64,000 bases of DNA from Sphagnum compactum (lineage: Eukaryota; Bryophyta; Sphagnopsida; Sphagnales), in the NCBI GenBank assembly GCA_965153455.1, contig OZ234493.1, positions 25,224,213 to 25,288,212 on the forward strand. Direction: 5' to 3'. Both the position numbers and the translations under genes were made by a program. The notes below the pieces were generated by a model, which worked only from the letters and a program-made list of their open reading frames with translations, did no database searches and had not been told where the DNA came from. Below are positions 22,595 through 33,187 of this stretch, in pieces. Every line of letters begins with the position of its first letter. Position 1 is the stretch's first letter.

Positions 22595-23620
22595 CCAATT
22601 AAACATTTGGGCTTCTTGATGAATTTCAATATGCTTCAACAAAATAAGGTTGTTAAAGAAATCTTACAAGTAAGGGGCAAACTAACAATATGGAATTTGA
22701 AAAAACTTTCTTTGGCTTGCAAAGAATCTTGGTTGCTAAACAAATGATTTTGGCATTTTGTGTCAACATATTTCTACCAACATGGGAAAATTAATACCTT
22801 GTATGTAATTATCTGTGGGCTAAGGAGGCAAATCACAATTGCACAAGTGAAGGTTGCCTATGACACAATAATATTGCCCTTGTTTAGAGGAGGCATTAAG
22901 ATATTGAACCTTGAAGCTCAACCATCAACATTATTGGCTTGTTGGGGGAATTATGCTAGCCTAGAGCCTTGGAAATTTTTACCTCAACATAGATTGGATG
23001 ATCTTAAACAACATTATAGAGGATTTTGGCCCCTAGACATTGAATGGATGATGATGCCTCCAAAGGTGAAGGCTCCAAAGAGGAAGGCGAAGGACCCACT
23101 TTTGTGGTAGGGAATATTGATAACATTGCATAAGGTTAGGGGAGGAATGTTGTAGGAAGACCCAAATTAAACAACTTGGACGAAATTTTGAGGCAACACT
23201 TATACAATAACCAAAAAATCACAAATATTGATGGAAGAGAACCATGGGGAGTTGAACCAATCTCAAAATTCTTCAAGTGGGCCCTTCAAGGCATTTGACG
23301 GGTAGAAGACTTGTGAAAGGAGGAAGAACAAGATGGCATATAAAGTTGAGGAGCTCAAAAGGACCATTAAAAGTATTAACCTTGAGTAGAAATGAAGTTC
23401 CTTGATTGTCAACATCCCTTGGCCCATTCAATAGAATGCAAAGCCAAAAATGCCAAGTGACTAAAAAACATCATAGTGGTAGAAGCTCGAAATAATTTTA
23501 GAAACCTTAGAACAAGGTGTTCACTTTAGCTAGGATACATTGCTTGGGAAGAGGTCCTCATTGTTGAAATGGAACTTCATAGACAAGGTCTTATAGAAGG
23601 AAAGATACCATTACCATGAG
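22595..23620 (+). mobile_element. LINE retroelement remnant (reverse transcriptase C-terminal part)
   Basis: The 116-residue open frame at 22760-23110 reads IAQVKVAYDTIILPLFRGG and L-N-L-E-A-Q-P-S-T-L-L-A. It matches the segment after the reverse transcriptase of plant LINEs (K-V-x-W-D-T, G-G-L-G-I, L-L-A-K). Just upstream, KKLSLACKESWLLNK and an overlapping shifted frame fit the preceding part. Downstream, ISKFFKWALQGI and WEEVLIVEMELHRQG fit the tail region. Frequent stops show it is dead. It begins within ~40 bp of the Ty3 relic. Confidence 0.7.
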
Positions 23621-24830
23621 AATGGTAGCCAAATTGTGGATTATTACCATAAGAATGTTGTGGGACACTTTAAGATCAAAACTTCTATGAAATATTTGGT
23701 GTCGAAAATGCGAGTTTGATTTTAAACAAGGTCATTTTCATTTGGGAGTTTCTATGTTCCATGCATGGAAGACAACAATGCAAACATGAATGGGAGCTTG
23801 GAAGGAGTTGCATTCTCGCAAGTGCTCAATGAGAAACAAGCAAGGCCAATAAATAACCAATTTATCAAGGTATGGTCACAAGGCCAATTATTTTGTAAAT
23901 TCCAAGGTGTATTCAAATGGAATCCAACATGCTTAACATATACTTTTTACTTAAGCACATGGTGAATTGCAATAATGGGTCTCACACATGACTTGAACCT
24001 CAATTGATTTTTAGAAGGGAATAACCTTTTGATTCAAAGACAACAAAAGGAGAGACTAATGGTATGGATCCACACAAGAGTTCTGCATTCCTAGCCATTG
24101 GTCCAGGAGAGTCAAAATCCATCAAGAGGACACAATTGTAGATCATATTTTAAGGGCAATTATGGAAGAACTCCACGAGACAACAAGAGAAATTCAAGAG
24201 GGAGCAAAATTGACAATCAAGGATTCCATTGAGGCCCAACAGAGATTCTTCATCTACCTGAAGAGCTTCATTCACCACAAACCCATTTTACAACTGCATA
24301 ATATGTGGACGAATGAACAAGATTCTCAAAGGATAGAGGCAGCATGTAGAACCATATGGGGACATTTCTATTCCTGTGAGACCTCTAAAGGTCTATGCTT
24401 GCCGAAATAGGAACAACTTGAATCAAACCACGGGGACTCAGGAGCCTTAAACTTAATTTCAGGCTTCGTATATCAGCTCATTCAGCTCATATTGAGCTAT
24501 TGGGTCTCTGCCTCAAGTAAGATCTTCAGGGCTTATTCCTTTTGCCTTCCTTTTAATTGAGCTTGGTTTCCTGGATATGATTTTTTATCTTTTTTTGCTT
24601 CTCACTGCTTTGCCCTCTTTTGGTTCGTTTCAGGGTCCTTTCCCTGGTGTTTTGGTGTTTAGAGGGCTTTCTGCTAACGCATTAAGGGATTTTAAGCTCA
24701 CCCATGGCCAAGCCCAGCTTGCAAGCGGCTATGGGTGTGTGTGGTTTTGATACCGGGCACCTGGTGTCAAAGCCCAGAACACACAGACTTGCTCTGTATG
24801 AGAACTGACATGAGGAATAAAACGGCTTAC
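23621..24830. other. unassigned region with one coherent short frame
   Basis: Fragments to about 24000 may still be retroelement debris. A plus-strand frame at 24162-24410 (82 codons, MEELHETTREIQEGAKLTIK at its start) has protein-like composition, but I do not recognise it and it has no clear splice sites. A minus-strand donor lies at 24829-24830. Confidence 0.35.
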
Positions 24831-25968
24831 CTGTGTACACTGCGCTAGTGCAATTGTGGAGACCAAAATCCTGTAGAGCACATCAATGACTAGTCTACCT
24901 TCTACATCAGTTCAAAACAACTCATGATTAGAGGCTAATTTGCTTGCTGCTTCATCCAATACTTTCCATAGTGACCCCTGATTTGACCTGGAATTGCATG
25001 TATGCACGTTAAAAATCCACCCAAAAGCTCCATATATGAATCAAAGAAGAGAAAGCTATCCCACCAACAGTCCCTGCAATGTACTCAACAGACTGTAATA
25101 CATCTGAGTGACAAAAGCATTGTCAGCTCTAAAAGATGTTCTGCCTGGTTCCTTAGCATCTCAGAGCAAACAGCCTCACAAGTTGATGATCAACAATTTG
25201 CAAACTATGAAGTCAGGAAGCAGGAACATGTAGGAGAGTCAGTTAAACTTGACCTTAGTAGATTTGTTCTTATGTCACCCAACATCAAAGACTCAAGTTT
25301 CAATACTAAGAGCGTTCTTCAATGTATTGTATCATCTCCTTTGAGTTGAAAGACACAGATGACATCTGAATCCAGTTTCTAATGCCACAGCAAAAGCTCC
25401 ATGCTGCTCGTGTCATCCACAAACACTTTTAAACTCCCAGCATCCACTCCAGACTTTTGCTCATATGCATGAAAAATATGCAAGAGGCATCTCTGAAAAC
25501 TGCTCATTTCTTTCATTGAACTGCACATGATGTGTGCATCTGGTGTAAAACCTGCCATGTAATGGCAAACTTGCAGCCCACAACTCTCTGGAGCAGTAGT
25601 ATATAATCTGCTGGCTTTCAGGCACAGGATTGGGTCACTTGGTGTCTCTAGCCCAAGAGCCCCCTGAAAAAAGCTGTCACACAATACGCCTGCATCCCCA
25701 TCTGCCAAAGGGAATGTATAGTAGATTGCCCATCCATTCCAAGTTGCAGCTGGTACAGAAAGACCAACATGCACATAAATGGACACTAGAAATCCACAAG
25801 ATGGGGTCGGCATCTTGAACAAGGTTTCCTACTTTTATATATTGGTTGTGAACTATCACATTTCAGACAATAGTAAGAATGATCATCCAGCAGAACAAGA
25901 GCAAGGAAATTAAAGGTATAAGCTTGATTCCCTCTTTGTGAGCAGAATGATCCTTGCAGATCAGCCAT
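24831..25968 (-). pseudogene. unrecognised degenerate gene, weakly CTC1-like
   Basis: Read on the minus strand, protein-like blocks follow one another. First is ADLQGSFCSQRGNQAYTFNF with LALVLLDDHSYYCLKC (ATG at 25966-25968). Then a 137-codon open stretch from ATG 25811-25813 to 25379 contains LQVCHYMAGFTPDAHIMC and VFVDDTSSMELLLW. A final block, LVIDVLYRILVSTIALAQCTQ less its first residue, ends at a strong donor CACAG|GTAAGC (24831). Several in-frame stops separate the blocks. The D-D-x-S-S motif followed by a Trp, and the G-x-x-P-x-A segment, recall OB-fold regions of the telomere protein CTC1, but this is from memory and weak. It could instead be an unrelated gene with unseen introns. Confidence 0.3.
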
Positions 25969-27419
25969 GGCCTCTAGCTCATTTCCTATCAGCCAGTGCT
26001 ATCAGAGTACCTTTGCCACTACCAAAGGTGGATGGATGATGGATGGTGAAAAAGATGGATGATCGGGGCCTATATCCTTTTACAGGCCCAAAATGTGAAT
26101 GTAACATGTTATGTTCCCTTGCCCATTATGCATTGCCTAGCTCACCCTGACAGGCTTGCCGGGTGCATTACCAAGTGTAATGTGCATGGGCGTGACCATT
26201 CCATATTACTACATGGATCATTTCCTATTTTCATTGTTGTTGGTTTGCACTTGCAATTAATTATAATGATAGTTAAGAACAAAACAACATATCACTTGCT
26301 CCCAAAACATTGAATCTTTGTAGAATGTCAAGGTATTGGGATGTTTGAAATAGGCTTTGACAAGAACACTATTGTCTTTGAGAGATTAGATGCAATGCTT
26401 ATGGGTTAAACATACATGGTACTAGAGTTGTAGTGTCCTACATTTGACATTTGGACATGTATGACCAATTTGAGATCAATATACAATTGTCTTTATAGAA
26501 TGCTATCTTGTCTATTTTCATGACTTAATGCAAATCAATGGATTATTTGATTTATGGTTTTGGATATTGAAGCCATGCAATTACAAGTGACTTTTGTTTA
26601 GGATATTCTTATAGCTTGCACAGAATTAAAAAGAAATAATTATTTATTGTGGTCCATCCATCTTAGGCACATGATATGTGTGACAACTACTTATCTCGGA
26701 CATCAAATAATCACTTAAAATTGAAATTAAGGTATTCATTTTAATTTGAACAAATTGTAGTACATACATCATGCTAGAAACGTTGGTAGCCAAACTTAAA
26801 TAGCAAAAGTGTCCCGCTATCAAATGGATGTTGAATAAGCTAAAATGGCCAATTATCCATGGCTATGAGTACAACATAAATGAATTAGCACATCATATAT
26901 TGAAATGTGTTTGATCATCATACTATTGCCTAGGGTTAGCTTCCACATTGACAAAACAAATTATTTTCTTCTTCAAAATTCCATTACATCTTGAAATCAT
27001 CAAAATTTCATGATCTACAATGATTTGTTACTATATTGTCATATGAGTAGGAGTGAAATTATTCATATTGTAGCTTGTGTTAATTATGACAATTTTCAAC
27101 AGTTCAACTTTGTATTTTAACAAAATTTCATGTCTATATTAAAAGGATTTAAATTTTAATGACAAAGCTGACCCTAAGGTAAGGTATTCACTATTATATA
27201 TAGAAATTGGTTGTGAATTGCATCCATTTTGTGGTATTGTGATATTTGAAGACCCAATGCAAAACTAAAATGAAGATGATGATTATTAAATTGAATTAAC
27301 GATGATTATAATTGAATTGGATTGGACTTTCAAATTTTGTTTTAAAGAAAGAATTTTATGCTTGCATTTTATGAACCTATCATCCAAAATTTATTTGAAA
27401 CTTGCTTAAAATTTTCATT
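25969..27419. other. AT-rich intergenic DNA
   Basis: I found no gene, RNA gene or clear repeat. Open frames are short and interrupted. Confidence 0.5.
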
Positions 27420-27850
27420 ACTAAATTGAAAAGTGGTTAAATTTTGACTAAATTAAAAAATTTGACTAACCTTGGTTAAACAATGAAATGGTTTCATTGC
27501 GGTTAAAGATCTTTTTTTTGGATCAACCTTGGTTAAACTAAAAAATGACAAAATTTTGGTTTTAAATTTTAAAAATTAATAAATATTGGCTCAATTAAAA
27601 AGTGGCCAAACTTTGGCTAAAGTTATAAAATTGGTTGAACTTTGTATAAACTAAAATTTGGCTAAACCTTGATTAAACATTGATTAAGTTAAAAAATTAC
27701 TAAATTTTGATTAAATTAAGAGTGACTAAACCTTGGGTAAATTAAAACTTGATTAAAACTGAAACTTTGTTAAACCATGAGCCGCCAAAATTGATTAAGT
27801 TAAAACTTGGTTAAATATAGATTAACTAAGATTATGCCTAAATCTAAACC
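27420..27850. repeat. degenerate TTGGTTAAA-type short-period repeat
   Basis: Variants of ACCTTGGTTAAACTAAAA recur roughly every 15-25 bp (TGGTTAAATTTTGACTAAA, CTTGATTAAACATTGATTAA and similar). The strand is biased toward the same orientation throughout. It reads as a decayed satellite or slippage-derived block. Confidence 0.6.
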
Positions 27851-29560
27851 ATGTGGCACCTAAACCACACCATATGGCACTTAGTTATGTTAGTTATTAA
27901 CCTAAGCCAAGGCATGTGGCATTTAACATTCCAATAAGTCATAGTTTTGTTGATGTGGGAATTCGATTAAAAAAACCTCCATTATGGTTTTTTTGCCCCT
28001 TGTCCAACTTGACCAAAATGTCATTTTAGACGAATCATTTAAGTCCCAACCATTTTGATTAGGTTTTTTTAGTTGGTTTTTTTATTAAGTTTGTTTTAAT
28101 AAGTTTTTTTGATTGAACCATCATAACAATAATATAATTTGGGCAACGACCAAAAAATATATTATTTGTTTAAAAATTTAAAGTTAATATGGAAATATTA
28201 ATTAATTAATTACATGACCTACCTCCATGCCTAATAATAAACCTAATAATTAATGCCAAAAAAATTATTTATTTACCTACCAGCTTCATGTCCTATGCCT
28301 AAGTTAGGCCACCTAATTTAACCACTTAGGTTAAGCCAAGCCCCCTAGGCTAGGCCAAGTAGTTTAAACTAAGTGGTTTAATAAGCTTTACAACCTAGAC
28401 TTCCTAATTAGGTCATTTAAATGACCAAGGTAGCCTAAGTTGCAAGTGTGGGGATTTGAATTCTTCACCTCCACATCGAGGGGTCAAGTCCTTAACTATT
28501 GCACCACCACCCCATAAGGTGATTTTCTTGAACAACATATTGTAGTTAACATGATTTTGCATCAACATTTTGTAATCAATTTCCATTAAATTTTTTGCAA
28601 CATACTGTATTAAATGAACTTGAATTTTCTTACATTATTTACATAAATAGGTTGGTTATAGGTAAGTTAACCTAGGTAGGTAAGAAATACCTATTAATAA
28701 ATGCATGTACCTAAGTAACATGTATGTTATACTAGGCCTTATAAATATTTAATAGGTTTATGTTTATATATATTTAGTAAGTTACCTATGCTCATATGTT
28801 ATTTAGTAGTCTACGTAGGTACTATTAGCTTATTAATAAACCCAACCTAGGCATATTATGTAGGTAGCCTAGCCTATTAGATAAGTTTAAGTTTAGGTCA
28901 CTTACGTAATAGGCTATCAGGCTACCTATTTAGTAGGCCTAGGTGGCCTAGCTTAGGTTAGCTACATACTTAGCGTAGGCCTACATAGCCTACATTAGGC
29001 TACCTACCTACTTTGTAGGCTTAGGTGGCCTAAACTAAGCTACATACTTAGTAGACCTAAGTGGCTTAGGTTATGCTACTTACCTAGTAAGCCTAGGTGG
29101 CTTATGTTATGTAGTTACCAAGTAAACCTCGATAACATGGGTTAGGCTACCTAGCTAGTAAGCCTAGGTTAGGCTAGGTTATTTACTTAGTTAGTAGGAT
29201 ATGCTACCTATTTACTAGGTTTAGGTGGCCTATGTTATTTACCAAGTAGGCCAAGGCTATGTACCTATAGTAGGCCTAGGCTAGTAGGTTACCTACATGG
29301 CTAATAGGTCTACCTAGTAAGCCTAGGTCACCTAAGATACTTACTTATAAGGTTTACACTACCTAGTATGTTGCTTAATAGTTCATGTTACATCTTAAAT
29401 AACCTATTAGGTAGGTCTAGACTAGGTTAATATTACCTAACAAGTAGCCTACTAACCTATTAGTTATGTTAAGTTAAATAGGTAGTTTAGGCCTAACCTA
29501 ACTTACTACTTATGTTAGGTTAAGTAGATAGCCTAAGCTTGACAAATAGGTTAAGCCATC
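27851..29560. repeat. ACCTA/TAGGT-rich degenerate repeat block B
   Basis: The block is dense in CCTAGG, AGGCCTAGGTGGCC, CTACCTA and TTAGGTTA words, many self-complementary. It shares CATGTGGCA/CCTAA-type words with block A at 18990-20180. No fixed period and no coding sequence are seen. Confidence 0.65.
28448..28515 (-). mobile_element. tRNA-like (SINE-type) sequence
   Basis: On the minus strand, GGGTGGTGGTGCAATAGTTA with AGGACTTGA resembles an RNA polymerase III box A. About 35 bp later, GAATTCAAATCCCC resembles box B (GGTTCGANTCC). Spacing and order fit a tRNA or a tRNA-derived SINE head, but the arms do not fold into a clean cloverleaf, so a decayed SINE is more likely than a working tRNA gene. 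Confidence 0.4.
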
Positions 29561-30485
29561 AATGAATATGGCTCATTTAATTAAGTGTCAAATCATAATG
29601 GTTAATTTGATTGAGGGTCAAATTAGGATGATCAATTTGACTAAACCCTATTGATTCAATATAAAACATGGTCATTTTGATGTACATTTGTCCATTTTGA
29701 TAGATTTTTGGCTTGACATTTGGTCAAAATGGTCATTTTAATCAAGTGTACTTGTTAAATGTAACATGTTTTTTATGCCAAACCTTTAGTCAAAATGGAC
29801 ATACCTTTTGGTCAATGTGAATATTTTGATCAAGTTAGCTTTTAAGAAAGTTGTGATTTCTTGTGGTGTAAGTTAAATAGGTAGATAACATAAATATATA
29901 TAAACTATACATTTATACTTTTAATGCATAATTATATATACATAATATGCCATACATACAAGCTAAATATGATTATGATATAGTTATACAAACATACCCC
30001 TAATTATGCACTTAATAAATTTTAGTATATCCTTTGAAGCTAAGTCCACCCCATAGTTATGCGATTAATTTTGATCATTATTATAACTATTAACGGGACA
30101 TATAGGCCTCATCTTAAATGAAAACCATATTATAAACTGTCCATATGGAAGGATAAAAATATATATATATATTAGTTACAACATAATCACAAAAATGACC
30201 AAAACTAGTCACATGTAATCATAAATAAAGTGGTTACATATGACAATATATATTTTAATGTATTTACCTACCATTGTAATCTTATTTTTGAAAATAATTA
30301 AAATAATTAATTTAATTTAATTTAATCAATCTTATTTTAATTGCCCCAATAGTCAAAATGGTGAGTGAAAGATGATCACAAAATCACATGTTAAAATTGA
30401 TTTATCCAAAATGATAGGGGGGTTTTGTTTACGTTTGTCTAAATGGGGCATTTTGTGATTAAAATTTTCAGTCAAAGAAACCTTG
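29561..30485. other. AT-rich DNA with repeated GGTCATTTTGAT words
   Basis: Between 29570 and 29840 the motif TGGTCATTTTGATCAAGTG and variants recur about seven times, sometimes inverted. The remainder is AT-rich and leads into the CACTA-like terminus. No gene is seen. Confidence 0.5.
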
Positions 30486-30498
30486 TTTTCTACTAGTG
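30486..30498 (+). mobile_element. second CACTA-type transposon terminus
   Basis: TTTTCTACTAGTG, identical to the word at 21340-21352 and in the same orientation. The preceding ~130 bp also contain a G run and GATCACAAAATCAC-like words, as in the first copy. The two ends may belong to separate copies of one family. Confidence 0.5.
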
Positions 30499-31186
30499 AC
30501 ATTGGGATTGCCAAAAGATGTAGCATTGAAAAAATCATTAAAGGAAATGAAGCCAAGTTACACAAAGAAACATCCCAATAATCAACTTCTTCCCATACAT
30601 TTGTATGAGTTTTGTAAATAAATGGTTGATGAAGAGTTCATCCAAGAGCAGTCATATAATGAAAAAAAATGACTATCGGAAAAAAATTTGAATTTGAAAT
30701 GCGTTGCTTGAAAAAGTGATTTTAAATCTAGGCTACAAGTTATAAATCACCTTAGGTTGTAAGGTTTAGGTTTAACAACTAAGTTATTGCTACATCATGT
30801 TAACTTTAAACCCCATCTACTTGACAATTTCTTCAACTCTTTTGGACAAATTTGTCAAAAAAACAAATGTGAACAAAAACTCCCTCAAATTACAAAACAA
30901 ACGAGGACACATGAGGAGGAAGCTTGAGGGGGTGAGAGTCTTGCAAAAGGAGGTGCAATGACTCCATAGACATTTAAGGGTTATGGGTTACAAGCTTTGA
31001 AGTACTAGAACTGTTAAAGCTTTTCCATTTTGAATCTTGGGAGGAAAGAGGAAAGTGGGGAAGAGAGAGAGAGAGAGTGTCCACAACAGACACCCAGGTA
31101 ACACCCTTTAGACTAGAAGAGTAGAAAATATTCCACCTTCAGAAATTGCTTCCTAGATCTAAGTAGGTAATGGCAAATTCAGACAC
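30499..31186. other. intergenic DNA
   Basis: No gene is recognised. A short GA microsatellite lies at about 31065-31078. Confidence 0.5.
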
Positions 31187-31409
31187 TTATAATGGTGCAT
31201 TCACACTTGATGTTAACTCAGTGTTAAATGAGAATCCAAGTGGCATCCTAGGTGGCACCCAATGTTAAATGGATCATAGCTCAATGTTAAGTGAATGCTA
31301 GCTTAACATAAAGCTATCAGGGCAACTAGGTTTAAGTCCTAAATGGCTAGCATGATGTTACCAGACTCGACCCTAGAGTCGGTAATACCAAGTGTGAATG
31401 CACCTTTAT
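31187..31409. mobile_element. MITE-like element with 16-bp terminal inverted repeats
   Basis: GGTGCATTCACACTTG at 31194-31209 is the exact inverse of CAAGTGTGAATGCACC at 31389-31404. TTAT flanks both sides (31187-31190 and 31406-31409) and may be a target-site duplication, although spacing to the inverted repeats differs by two bases. The ~211-bp size and lack of coding sequence fit a miniature inverted-repeat element, perhaps PIF/Harbinger-like. Confidence 0.6.
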
Positions 31410-31514
31410 CATCAGATTGTGTAATTCACTTGAAGGAAATTCATAAGTTTATTTGGCCTGCAGTGGACCAGCACCCACCAGCGCACCATCCATTGGATGC
31501 TTTTTATTACTCAG

Positions 31515-32121
31515 TTGTGGATGAACCTCAACTGAGTTAATATTTGGTTTCACCTTGGTAACCCTAGGAAGTAGCTCTCATATATAGGTAGGAAAATAGG
31601 TAACTACTAGATAATTGGATGGTTTATACATAGGTAAGGGCTGTTTTTACTACCTACCTACTAACAACCCATAAGCAGGTTGTTAGTAGGTACGTAAGTA
31701 GGTAGAGGAAAAAAACAACTGAGCTAAACACCATGGACTGGAACCCAACAGAAAACTTTTTCCTGACCACTTACCATTCATCCTTATGGTGCACTGGTAA
31801 GTGCCAGCCATAGTGAACTGGCACCCACCAGCGCACCATGCAGGATGGATGGTAAGTGGTCAGGATACAGTTTTCTGTTGGGTTCCAGTTCCCTAGTTAA
31901 CCATGGTGGTTAGTTGAGTTGCTTTTTTTTTACTACTTACCTACTTACAACCCGCTAGCAGGTTGTTAGTAGGTAGGTAGTAAAAACAGCCCTTACCTAT
32001 GTATAAACAATCTACTTACCTGGTAGTTATCTATTTTCCTACCTGTATAGGAGACCTATTTCTTACATAATTGATTACCAAGGTGAAACCATATACTAAC
32101 TCAGTTGAGGTTCATCCACAA
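31515..32121. mobile_element. large palindrome / foldback element (~295-bp arms, 10-bp spacer)
   Basis: The left arm 31515-31807 is matched in inverse by 31818-32121 almost along its whole length. TTGTGGATGAACCTCAACTG is matched by its complement at the far end, and GGTTTCACCTTGGTAA, GGTAAGGGCTGTTTTTACTA and GGAACCCAACAGAAAACT are all mirrored. The arms meet at a 10-bp spacer (31808-31817). A 19-bp segment of the right arm (31821-31839) also occurs as a direct copy at 31471-31489, just outside. No coding sequence is seen. A transcript would fold into a long hairpin and could feed small-RNA production. Confidence 0.85.
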
Positions 32122-33070
32122 TCAATCCCTGCATTACCTGACGGAAAGATGGAGCTCATTCCGCATTTCGTACTGTTGGAAATTACAGAATGCTAATTTC
32201 TTTCTGTAGGGACGGACCCACCCTAGGCGTGTTTCACAAAATGGAATGCCCACTTGCAAGGTCAGAATGACCTATGAAACTAAATGGCAGAGATACAGGT
32301 CCAAGGGGGGTTATTGCGTCACAAGAAGGCCGCCTCTGACCTCCTAACATACATACGAGGAGCTGCTCGTCAACTCTATGGCTGAAATTGATCTCAAACA
32401 ACAGTCTATATAGAGTAGAATTGTTCCGTCACAAAATGGGGGAACTTAAAAAAAATTACAAAATGTTCACCCACTTTGTGGAGGGACAATTTGAATTTTT
32501 CAAAATCCTTGAAACACCCTTGCCCACCTGGTTTTGACGGGCATTCAACACCCCAGTCCTTGGGCATTACCTTACACAAAATGTTCGTGCCCCACGGAAA
32601 TTACCTTATGCAGAACCTCTCCCGCACTAGCTTGGAGCAAGAGGTTTCTTACAATGGCTCAAATCTATAATACAATGGTGTGTAATACAATGTGTAATAA
32701 AGTTATCCGTAAAGTCAGGCGATTAGGGGGCGAGAATGGCCAGTTTCGGCATGATAGGGCATCAAATGCTTAACTGGGAATGAAATTTTAGAAAACGAAA
32801 GAGAACTGGGACCCAAACTAGCTTTTCCACCAATTTTGGTGCTAAGCTCAGTTTCATCCCCTCTTTCCTTTTTCCTGAGCGCCTCCACTGCTGCTCCGGC
32901 TCTTACATGTACAACTACTATAATCACTCTCGAACCTTGTGCATTAAATGCTGAGTTTCAGCATTTCATACTGAGATTTCATAAAATTTCATTACTTTGC
33001 GGGTACCACTGGAGGAGGGGATAGGAGGTGAAAGAGAGGGTGACTTTAAGGATAAACTTTAATATTGCAG
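32122..33070. other. intergenic DNA, less AT-rich
   Basis: Short overlapping frames on both strands (32476-33024) have no family resemblance. Words CACAAAATGG and related recur a few times. AAATGCTTAACTGGGAATGA near 32767 and TGAGATTTCATAAAATTTCATT near 32970 hint at another decayed inverted-repeat element. Confidence 0.4.
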
Positions 33071-33187
33071 ATTTGTATTACACGATGGTTATCATTACCT
33101 ATTCAACACATTTTAGCCTTTGTTTTTGCAGATAATATTACCAAGGCTAAAATGTGTTGTTTAGGTGATGATAACCATACAAATTTA
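33071..33187. repeat. long imperfect hairpin (~45-bp arms)
   Basis: The left arm (33071-33121; contains TGGTTATCATTACCT and CAACACATTTTAGCCTT) pairs with the right arm (33144-33187; AAGGCTAAAATGTGTTG and GATGATAACCATACAAATT). The loop is ~22 bp. It could be a small MITE or a hairpin-RNA source; it lies ~880 bp before the AP-2 alpha start codon. Confidence 0.8.

Noticed and set aside
25002-25349. 115-codon plus-strand frame (MHVKNPPKSSIYESKKRKLS)
   Set aside because: No domain or splice context was found. The minus strand across the same region looks more protein-like and continues in neighbouring blocks, though this choice is uncertain.
18990-29560. Telomere-like interpretation of TAGG-rich blocks
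   Set aside because: The words are CCTAGGT and TAGGTAGG, not TTTAGGG arrays, and there is no regular 7-bp period.
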